Origin: Pseudomonas syringae KCTC 12500
GTDB taxonomy: Bacteria > Pseudomonadota > Gammaproteobacteria > Pseudomonadales > Pseudomonadaceae
Direction of reading: 5' to 3'
DNA length: 64,000 bases
NCBI RefSeq assembly: GCF_000507185.2
Contig: NZ_AYTM02000002.1
Span: 581,501-645,500 of the forward strand
In this document: positions 25,115 to 32,002 of the stretch, piece by piece
Position numbering within the stretch: position 1 is the stretch's first letter
How the letters are laid out: each line of letters starts with the position of its first letter
Notes under the pieces: generated by a model
Seen by the model: only the letters and a program-made list of their open reading frames with translations
What the model was told of the DNA's origin: nothing
The model's database searches: none
Translations under genes and position numbers: made by a program

Positions 25115-26203
25115 ATGAGCATCGAATTCATTGGCTATATCGCCACGCAACCCGGTTCTGAAATTCACCCGCGCAGCGGCGCGGCCATCCAGCCCGACTA
25201 CGTGAAGACCGTGGCCAAGGCTCATGAAGATGCCGGTTTTGATCGCGCGCTGATCGCCTACCACTCCAACAGCCCGGACAGCACGCTGGTCGCAGCGCAT
25301 GCCGCCAGCGTCACCACCAGACTGAAGTTTCTGGTCGCCCATCGCCCCGGCTTCATCGCGCCCACGGTGGCCGCACGGCAGTTCGCGACGCTGGACGTGT
25401 TCAATGGCGGCCGCACTGCCGTGCATATCATCACCGGCGGTGACGACAAGGAACTGCGCGCCGACGGCAGCCATATCGGCAAGGACGAACGTTACGCACG
25501 CAGCGACGAATACCTCAGCGTGGTGCGTCAGGAATGGACCAGCGACAAGCCGTTCGATCATAACGGCACCTACTACCAGCTTGAGGGTGCGCACTCGTTG
25601 GTCAAATCCCCACAGCAGCCACATATCCCTCTGTACTTCGGTGGTTCCTCGGCGGCGGCGATTGCTGTGGCGAGTAAACACGCCGATGTTTATGCATTGT
25701 GGGGCGAGACATACGAGCAGGTGCGTGACGTGGTGAAACAGGTCCGCGCCGAAGCCGCCAGACATGGGCGGACCATTCGTTTCAGCCTGTCATTGCGCCC
25801 GATTCTGGCAGAGACCGAGGAAAAGGCCTGGGCACGTGCCGACAGTATTCTGGAAAAGGCCAAGGCCCTGGCAGACCGCAACGGCTTTGTACGTCGCGAA
25901 CCGCCGAATGAAGGATCACGCCGCCTGCTGGCCGCTGCTGCACAAGGATCGCGCCTGGACAAGCGCCTGTGGACAGGCATCGCCGGCCTGCTCGGCGCAC
26001 AGGGCAACTCGACCTCGCTGGTTGGCACCCCGGAACAGGTCGCTGAAGCGCTGCTGGATTACTACGATCTGGGGATTACCACCTTCCTGATTCGCGGCTT
26101 CGATCCACTGGAAGATGCCATCGACTACGGCAAGAAGCTGATCCCGCTGACCCGCGCATTGGTGGCGCAACGTGAACAGCAGGCTCGCGAACAGGTCGCC
26201 TGA
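25115..26203 (+). CDS. SsuD/MsuD-like FMNH2-dependent monooxygenase (LLM family)
   Basis: This 362-residue luciferase-like protein starts MSIEFIGYIATQPGSEIHPRSG and has HRPGFIAPTVAARQFATLDVFNGGRTAVHIITGG, IPLYFGGSSAAAIAVASKHADVYALWGE and TSLVGTPEQVAEALLDYYDLGITTFLIRGFDPLEDA. It belongs to the alkanesulfonate monooxygenase group, which uses reduced FMN and O2 to release sulfite from organosulfur compounds. Substrate is not deducible. The ATG has a GCAGGAG site. It is divergent from the ABC transporter genes and convergent with the LysR gene. Confidence 0.88.
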   Translation: MSIEFIGYIATQPGSEIHPRSGAAIQPDYVKTVAKAHEDAGFDRALIAYHSNSPDSTLVAAHAASVTTRLKFLVAHRPGFIAPTVAARQFATLDVFNGGRTAVHIITGGDDKELRADGSHIGKDERYARSDEYLSVVRQEWTSDKPFDHNGTYYQLEGAHSLVKSPQQPHIPLYFGGSSAAAIAVASKHADVYALWGETYEQVRDVVKQVRAEAARHGRTIRFSLSLRPILAETEEKAWARADSILEKAKALADRNGFVRREPPNEGSRRLLAAAAQGSRLDKRLWTGIAGLLGAQGNSTSLVGTPEQVAEALLDYYDLGITTFLIRGFDPLEDAIDYGKKLIPLTRALVAQREQQAREQVA

Positions 26204-26218
26204 TTCAACCTATATCCT

Positions 26219-26258
26219 GCGGGCCGGTCTGACGCCCAACGCCAGACCGCCTGCCCGC
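26219..26258. terminator. Bidirectional hairpin between the monooxygenase and LysR genes
   Basis: GCGGGC-CGGTCTG (26219-26231) pairs with CAGACCG (26243-26249) and GCCCGC (26253-26258) with a small internal bulge. It sits between two convergent stops and is GC-rich but lacks a clear U-tract, so it may work for either strand or only as a stabiliser. Confidence 0.5.
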
Positions 26259-26268
26259 AATGCGGTGT

Positions 26269-27174
26269 TCAGGCGGCTGCCGAGACCGGCTTGAGCGACC
26301 GAGCCACCAGTGTGCCAAAGGCTTCCACCGGCGCTTGCAGGTTACCGAGAAAGCGCGGGTAGAACAGCCACAAGTCCATTACCGGCTTGAAGTCCTTGAG
26401 CGGCAGCGCCACCAACTGCTCGCGGTGCGCGCTGCGTTCCAGCAGCGGACGGGGCACCAGGCCAAGCCCCATGCCATCGGCCACCAGCCCAAGTTGCAGC
26501 TCGGTGCCGAAAGTTTCCAGATTGACCTTCATGCTCAAGCCCTGATCGGTCAGCGTGCGCTGCAAGCCTGCACGAAAACCGCAGCCGTCCGGATTAAGCA
26601 CCCAGCCCTGCTCATAACAGTCCGCCAGCTTGCCGGGCTTTTTCGGGGCCAGCCCCTTGGCGCAGACCACCACCAGCTCCATCTTGCCAATCGACTGACC
26701 AACGATGTTGTCTGGAAATATCTTGCCTGCCGGAAACAGCGCAGCCGCTGCATCCAGCTCGCCGTTTTCGATCTTGCCGATCAGGTGGCTGCCCCAACCG
26801 GTGCTGACCTGGGCGCGCAGATCGGGAAACTCCCCACGCAACTGCTTGAGCGCATCGAGCAGCACCACGTCACCGATGGTTTGCGGCACGCCCAGACGCA
26901 ACAGACCGCTGGGCGGCGTGTCACTGGCCACCAGCTCGCGCAACGAATCCATCTCGCGCAGGATCGCCAGGCACTTCTGGTACACCTGAAGACCCATCGG
27001 AGTCGGCTTGAGCGGCTTGGTATTGCGGTCGAACAGCTCGACCCCGAGGGCTTGCTCGAAATTCTGCACCCGGCGCGTGATGGCGGGCTGGGTCAGGTCC
27101 AGCGATTCAGCGGCGTGGCTGATCGACTGGCAGCGGATGACTGCAACGAACGCATCGATATCATCAATTTTCAT
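26269..27174 (-). CDS. LysR-family regulator of the sulfur locus
   Basis: This 301-residue regulator starts MKIDDIDAFVAVIRCQSISHAAESLDLTQPAITRRVQNFEQALG (winged helix 1-60) with a LysR effector domain behind it (about 90-295). The upstream ATG at 27237 was rejected because the family begins at MKIDDID. It is divergent from the thiol dioxygenase gene across a 201-base AT-rich gap. Its position suggests that it controls the dioxygenase-rhodanese and monooxygenase genes. The effector is unknown. Confidence 0.88.
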   Translation of the reverse strand: MKIDDIDAFVAVIRCQSISHAAESLDLTQPAITRRVQNFEQALGVELFDRNTKPLKPTPMGLQVYQKCLAILREMDSLRELVASDTPPSGLLRLGVPQTIGDVVLLDALKQLRGEFPDLRAQVSTGWGSHLIGKIENGELDAAAALFPAGKIFPDNIVGQSIGKMELVVVCAKGLAPKKPGKLADCYEQGWVLNPDGCGFRAGLQRTLTDQGLSMKVNLETFGTELQLGLVADGMGLGLVPRPLLERSAHREQLVALPLKDFKPVMDLWLFYPRFLGNLQAPVEAFGTLVARSLKPVSAAA

Positions 27175-27314
27175 TCGGACCGCACATAAAGAAGAGATTA
27201 AACATAGGCAAAAAGCATAGTACCAGCAGGCGCTCATGGATAGCCCGAGCGTAGATTTCGCGGATTACGACAAACAAGTAACAGACGTTTTCGTTATAAC
27301 CTAATCATTAAAAA

Positions 27315-27344
27315 ATAGCATATTAAATATCTATATTATGCTTA
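27315..27344. promoter_or_regulatory. AT-rich imperfect palindrome upstream of the thiol dioxygenase
   Basis: ATAGCATA (27315-27322) is matched by the inverse TATGCTTA (27337-27344), with a 14-base AT-only spacer apart from one C. It lies in the divergent gap between the LysR gene and the dioxygenase gene. The TAGCAT element is shared with the palindrome at 24915-24927. LysR binding is a guess. Confidence 0.4.
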
Positions 27345-27375
27345 TATCGAACCATTCCCTGACTTTGATCTGGAA

Positions 27376-27987
27376 ATGGACATGACTCAGAACCGACACC
27401 CGGAGCGACTCGGGGCCTTTATCGATGCACTCACCGAACTGCTTGGCAGCGAGCCGCATGAAGGCGATCTGTTACGCCGCGGCGGCAAGCTGCTGGCGCA
27501 ACTGGTCAGCCACGATGACTGGCTGGCAGAAGAATTTACCGTACCCGACGCCAACCGCTATCAGCAATTTCTGCTGCATGCCGATCCACAGCAGCGTTTT
27601 TCGGTAGTCAGTTTCGTCTGGGGGCCTGGCCAACGCACACCTATTCACGACCACCGCGTGTGGGGGCTGATCGGCATGCTGCGCGGCGCGGAAGATTCCC
27701 AAGGCTACCTTCGCAACGCGCAAGGGCACCTGGAAACCAGTGGCCCGGCGATTCGCCTGCAACCCGGCCAGGTCGAGGCGTTGTCACCGCACAGCAACGA
27801 TGTCCATCAGGTCAGCAACGCCTTCAACGATCAGGTGTCGATCAGCATCCACGTTTACGGCGCCGATATCGGCACTGTGAAGCGTGCGGTCTATGACCTC
27901 GACGGCACCGAAAAACTGTTCATCTCCGGCTATTCGAACGCCGCCACCGCCCATCAGGATCAGCCAACAGGGAGCCCGACCCCATGA
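27376..27987 (+). CDS. Cysteine dioxygenase family protein, 3-mercaptopropionate dioxygenase type
   Basis: This 203-residue cupin non-heme iron enzyme has ligands His91 and His93 (PIHDHRVWGLIG) and His144 (DVHQVSN), and the family's Ser-His-Tyr triad Ser157, His159, Tyr161 (SISIHVYG). The segment RYQQFLLHADPQQRFSVVSF has Gln where cysteine dioxygenases have the carboxylate-binding Arg, as in bacterial 3-mercaptopropionate dioxygenases, which make 3-sulfinopropionate. It overlaps the rhodanese gene by four bases. From memory the P. aeruginosa enzyme is in an equivalent cluster. An ATG two codons in is an alternative start. Confidence 0.85.
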   Translation: MDMTQNRHPERLGAFIDALTELLGSEPHEGDLLRRGGKLLAQLVSHDDWLAEEFTVPDANRYQQFLLHADPQQRFSVVSFVWGPGQRTPIHDHRVWGLIGMLRGAEDSQGYLRNAQGHLETSGPAIRLQPGQVEALSPHSNDVHQVSNAFNDQVSISIHVYGADIGTVKRAVYDLDGTEKLFISGYSNAATAHQDQPTGSPTP

Positions 27988-29567
27988 CCACACCTGCCAC
28001 CCGATCATTCGCCGACATTCGCCAGGCCTTGCTGGACCGCCAGGAGCTGGTCTTGGTAGATGTCCGCGAAGAGGCCCCCTTTGCCCAGGCTCATCCGCTG
28101 TTTGCCGTGAACATCCCGCTGTCGAAGCTGGAGCTGGAGATTTTCTCCCGCATCCCGCGACGCGACACGGCCGTGACCCTTTACGACGATGGCGAAGGTC
28201 TGGCGCAGATCGCCCTGCAGCGCCTGCAGGCACTGGGCTACAGCGACGTGAAACTGCTCGACGACGGCCTTCAGGGCTGGCGCGCGGCTGGCGGCGAACT
28301 GTTCATCGACGTGAATGTGCCGAGCAAGGCGTTTGGCGAGCTGGTGGAGCATCACCGCGCCACCCCGTCGCTGGCCGCAGAAGAGGTCAAGCGCCTGCTC
28401 GACAGCAATGCGGACGTGGTGGTGCTCGATGCCCGGCGCTATGACGAATACCAGACCATGAGCATTCCAGGCGGCATCAGCGTACCGGGCGCCGAACTGG
28501 TGCTGCGGGCACGTGAGCTGGCACCGGATCCCTCTACTCGAATCATCGTCAATTGTGCGGGTCGCACGCGCAGCATCATCGGCACCCAGTCGCTGGTCAA
28601 CGCGGGCCTGCCCAATCCGATCAACGCACTGCGCAATGGCACCATTGGCTGGCTGCTGGCCGGCCAGACGCTGGACCATGGCCAGAACCGGCGTTTTGCG
28701 GCAGTCAGTGAAGAGACCCGCGAAAACGCCAGTGCCGATGCGCGCCAGGTGGCCGATCGCGCCAAGGTCAAACGAGCCAGCCGTGCTGATCTGCAACACT
28801 GGCAAGCCGAGGCTTCACGTACCACTTACCTGTTCGATGTACGTACCCCGGAAGAGTTTGCCAAAGGCCACCTGCCCGGCGCGCGTTCCACACCGGGTGG
28901 GCAACTGGTGCAGGAAACCGATCATTTCGCCAGCGTCCGCGGTGCGCGAATCGCGCTGCTGGACGACGACGGCGTGCGCGCCAACATGTCGGCCTCCTGG
29001 CTGGCGCAGTTGGGCTGGGACGTGTCGGTGATTGATGACCTGGAGGCAGCGGATTTCAGCGAACAGGGCGACTGGGACGCACCCTTCCCGACGCCGCCGC
29101 AGGTCGAGGCGATCAGCGTCGAGACCCTTACTCAATGGCAGAAACAGGTAAACGTGGCGGTGCTGGATTTCACCGCCAGCGCCAACTATGTCAAACAGCA
29201 TATCCCCGGTGCCTGGTGGACCTTGCGTGCCGACCTGAAGCAGGCGCTGGGCAAGCTGCCGGCAGCTGACCGCTATGTCTTGACCTGCGGCAGCAGCCGT
29301 CTGGCGCGCTTTGCCGTGGCCGACCTGGAAGCGTTGACCGACAAGCCGGTGTTTCTGCTCGAAGGCGGCACCGCCAGCTGGATCAAGGCCGGCCTGCCGC
29401 TGGAGCACGGCGAAAGCCGACTGGCCTCGCCACGCATCGATCGCTACCGCCGCCCGTACGAAGGCACCGACGCACCGCGCGAAGCCATGCAGGCGTATCT
29501 GGACTGGGAATTCGGCCTGGTGGAGCAGCTGGGACGTGACGCAACACACGGGTTTTACGTGATTTGA
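27984..29567 (+). CDS. Four-domain rhodanese-like sulfurtransferase
   Basis: This 527-residue protein has four rhodanese domains, at about 8-105, 125-225, 262-355 and 375-470. Domains 2 and 4 carry the catalytic cysteine (Cys191 in VNCAGRTRSIIG; Cys435 in LTCGSSRLARFA). Domains 1 and 3 have Asp-rich loops at the same place (YDDGEGLAQ; LDDDGVRANMS) and should be inactive. This amounts to two copies of the inactive-active pair seen in classical rhodaneses. There is no signal peptide, so it is cytoplasmic. It is translationally coupled (ATGA) to the thiol dioxygenase gene and probably handles sulfane sulfur or thiosulfate made by the pathway. Confidence 0.9.
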   Translation: MTTPATRSFADIRQALLDRQELVLVDVREEAPFAQAHPLFAVNIPLSKLELEIFSRIPRRDTAVTLYDDGEGLAQIALQRLQALGYSDVKLLDDGLQGWRAAGGELFIDVNVPSKAFGELVEHHRATPSLAAEEVKRLLDSNADVVVLDARRYDEYQTMSIPGGISVPGAELVLRARELAPDPSTRIIVNCAGRTRSIIGTQSLVNAGLPNPINALRNGTIGWLLAGQTLDHGQNRRFAAVSEETRENASADARQVADRAKVKRASRADLQHWQAEASRTTYLFDVRTPEEFAKGHLPGARSTPGGQLVQETDHFASVRGARIALLDDDGVRANMSASWLAQLGWDVSVIDDLEAADFSEQGDWDAPFPTPPQVEAISVETLTQWQKQVNVAVLDFTASANYVKQHIPGAWWTLRADLKQALGKLPAADRYVLTCGSSRLARFAVADLEALTDKPVFLLEGGTASWIKAGLPLEHGESRLASPRIDRYRRPYEGTDAPREAMQAYLDWEFGLVEQLGRDATHGFYVI

Positions 29568-29592
29568 TGCCGTTGAGTACACCGCGCAGCGC

Positions 29593-29746
29593 ATTGGCAC
29601 AAGCGCCAAGTGGGAGCGAGCGTGCTCGCGAAGAGGGCGCTACATTCAGTGCATTTTCTGCGTCTGGAACAGGGTCTTCGCGAGCAAGCTCGCTCCCACA
29701 AGGCTGCGTCCGACTCTAAAGGTGAGGCGTATTGGCACAAGCGTCA
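29593..29746. repeat. REP doublet flanked by a 16-bp direct repeat
   Basis: A REP arm beginning GTGGGAGCGAGCGTGC (29610) faces an inverted copy (29677-29699); the unit is 90 bp. The sequence attggcacaagcgYca occurs on both sides at 29593-29608 and 29731-29746 with one mismatch. The flanking direct repeats may mark insertion or duplication of the REP block between the rhodanese and binding-protein genes. The REP is the same class as at 12139. Confidence 0.85.
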
Positions 29747-29791
29747 AAGGCTCATCAGGACTATTCATCACCCTATTGGAGACACACTTAA

Positions 29792-30781
29792 ATGCTGCCT
29801 TTTTTCAAATCCACCCTGCCTTTTAAAACTCTGCTGCTCGGCGCGCTGCTCAGTGTGCTGGCAGGTCAGCAGGTGATGGCTGCCGAGCAGGCGCCGCTGC
29901 TGGTCGCCAATCAGAAGTCGTTGCTGAAAACCCTGCTGCAGGTTTCCGGTGAGCTCAAGGACGTGCCTTACGAGATTCAGTTTTCCGAGTTTCCCGCGGC
30001 GGCGCCCTTGGGAGAGGCGCTGAATGCGGGCGCGGTGGATATCGGTGCGCTGGGTGATGCACCCTATGTATTCGCTCTGGGGGCGGGTGCACCCTTGAAA
30101 GTGGTCAGCATCACCCACGCCCAAGGCCGCTTCACCACTGCGGTGCTGGTGCCGAAAAACTCGCCGATCAAGACCGTTGCCGACCTCAAGGGCAAGCGCA
30201 TCGTCACCGGACGCGGCTCCATCGGCCACTATCTGGCGATCCGCGCCTTGCATGAGGCCGGGCTGAAAACCAGTGATGTTACCTTCATCAATCTGCTGCC
30301 CAGCGAATCGCGTCTGCTGCTGGACAGTGGCGATGCCGACGCCTGGGCGACATGGGACCCGTACACCACGATCTCCATCACACAAAGCGACGCGCGGGTG
30401 CTGGTCAGTGGCAGCGAGCTGCTGAGCAACCATCTCTACCTTGCCGCAACCAGCAAGGCCATCGAAGGCAAACGCGCGCAACTGGATGATTTCGTTGCCC
30501 GTGTGGAGCGCGCTTTCAACTGGTCCAACGCCCATCCCGAGGAGTACGCGGCGGCCCAGGCGAAAGTCACCGGCCTGCCCCTGGCGGTGCACCTCGCAGT
30601 GGCCAAGGCGACGAAAATGCAGCGCACGCCGATTGATGACCAGATTGTCCAGGGCCTGCAAAACACTGCAGACACTTACCTGGCTGAAGGCATTCTAAGC
30701 AAACGGATCGACGTTTCGACAGGCTTCGACAAAAGCTTCAACGCGTCGCGCGCGCAGATCGCGCAGGCCACCGCTCAATAA
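29792..30781 (+). CDS. SsuA-like aliphatic sulfonate ABC substrate-binding protein (first)
   Basis: This 329-residue periplasmic binding protein has a signal peptide ending around residue 30 (LSVLAGQQVMAAEQ). It has the SsuA/TauA/NMT1 fold: PLLVANQKSLLKTLLQVSGELKDVPYEIQFSEFPAAAPLGEALNAGAVDIGALGDAP, NSPIKTVADLKGKRIVTGRGS, DAWATWDPYT. It most likely captures a sulfonate-like ligand for the SsuB/SsuC pair at 23163-24858. The start has a GGAG site. The acyl-CoA-dehydrogenase-like gene follows after 21 bases, so the two are cotranscribed. Confidence 0.88.
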   Translation: MLPFFKSTLPFKTLLLGALLSVLAGQQVMAAEQAPLLVANQKSLLKTLLQVSGELKDVPYEIQFSEFPAAAPLGEALNAGAVDIGALGDAPYVFALGAGAPLKVVSITHAQGRFTTAVLVPKNSPIKTVADLKGKRIVTGRGSIGHYLAIRALHEAGLKTSDVTFINLLPSESRLLLDSGDADAWATWDPYTTISITQSDARVLVSGSELLSNHLYLAATSKAIEGKRAQLDDFVARVERAFNWSNAHPEEYAAAQAKVTGLPLAVHLAVAKATKMQRTPIDDQIVQGLQNTADTYLAEGILSKRIDVSTGFDKSFNASRAQIAQATAQ

Positions 30782-30802
30782 ACGCTGCGAAAAGGACCCC
30801 GC

Positions 30803-31996
30803 ATGACACTCTCGACCCTGCGCCCTATCCCGCACCAGTTGCATGAAGCGCCCGAGTCCGCCGAGGACTTCAGTAAACGGCTGGCAGAACTGACCGCAGC
30901 GCTGGCCGAAACCGCCGAGCAATACGATATCAGCGCGCAATTTCCCCATGCCAACTTCCAACTGCTGCACGCTCACGGCCTGCTTGGCCTGACGGTTCCG
31001 ACCGAACTGGGCGGCGGCGGTGCCGACTTGCCCCGCGCTCAACAGGTGATCAGCGCGGTGGCCCGGGGAGAGCCGTCGACGGCGCTGATTCTGGTCATGC
31101 AATACCTGCAGCATTCGAGGCTGCAGGAGAACCGCAACTGGCCGAACCATCTGCGCGTGCAGGTGGCCGAACAGGCCGTGCGTGAGGGCGCGTTGATCAA
31201 CGCTCTGCGCGTCGAGCCCGATCTGGGCACGCCCGCGCGGGGCGGCCTGCCAGGCACCATCGCGCGCCGCACCGCGCAAGGCTGGCGCATCAGCGGCAGC
31301 AAGATCTACTCCACCGGCAGCCACGGTCTGACCTGGTTTGCCGTATGGGCGCGCAGCGATGACGATGACCCGCTGGTGGGCAGCTGGCTGGTCCACAAGG
31401 ACACGCCGGGCATCACCATCATTGAGGACTGGGACCATCTGGGCATGCGCGCCACCAGCAGCCACGAAGTCAGATTCGACAATGTGCTGGTGCCACTCGA
31501 TCACGCCGTCAGCGTCAGCCCGTGGAGCGCACCGCAATCCGAGCTGGATGGATCAGGCCTGCTGTGGATGGCGGTGCTGCTGTCGTCGGTCTACGACGGC
31601 ATCGCTCAATCCGCCCGTGACTGGCTGGTGCACTGGCTGGAACAGCGCACACCCTCCAACCTTGGCGCGGCGCTGTCGACCCTGCCGCGCTTTCAGGAAA
31701 CCGTCGGGCAGATCGATACTCTGCTGTTCGCCAATCGCAGCCTGCTGCAATCGGCTGCTCAAGGGCACACACCTGCCCAGCACGCCGGGCAGATCAAATA
31801 CCTGATAACCGGCAACGCCATTCGCGCGGTGGAGCTGGCCATCGAGGCTTCGGGGAATCCTGGACTGTCACGCAGCAACCCGTTGCAGCGCCACTACCGC
31901 AACGTCCTGTGCGGTCGGGTGCATACCCCACAGAACGATGCGGTGCTGGCCAGCGTGGGCAAGGCGGCGTTTGCGGCACGCAGCAAAGACCAATAA
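30803..31996 (+). CDS. SfnB/DszC-like flavoprotein of the acyl-CoA dehydrogenase fold
   Basis: This 397-residue protein has the acyl-CoA dehydrogenase fold: GLLGLTVPTELGGGGADL, an FAD-binding middle domain (RRTAQGWRISGSKIYSTGSHGLTWFAVWA), HLGMRATSSHEVRFDNVLVP and a helical C-terminus (AIRAVELAIEASGNPGLSRSNPLQRHYRNV). It resembles SfnB and DszC, FMN-dependent monooxygenases of sulfur compounds. The sulfur context supports organosulfur oxidation rather than fatty acid degradation. It is in an operon with the upstream binding-protein gene and convergent with the molybdoenzyme gene (6 bases between stops). Confidence 0.84.
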   Translation: MTLSTLRPIPHQLHEAPESAEDFSKRLAELTAALAETAEQYDISAQFPHANFQLLHAHGLLGLTVPTELGGGGADLPRAQQVISAVARGEPSTALILVMQYLQHSRLQENRNWPNHLRVQVAEQAVREGALINALRVEPDLGTPARGGLPGTIARRTAQGWRISGSKIYSTGSHGLTWFAVWARSDDDDPLVGSWLVHKDTPGITIIEDWDHLGMRATSSHEVRFDNVLVPLDHAVSVSPWSAPQSELDGSGLLWMAVLLSSVYDGIAQSARDWLVHWLEQRTPSNLGAALSTLPRFQETVGQIDTLLFANRSLLQSAAQGHTPAQHAGQIKYLITGNAIRAVELAIEASGNPGLSRSNPLQRHYRNVLCGRVHTPQNDAVLASVGKAAFAARSKDQ

Positions 31997-32002
31997 GACG
32001 CG

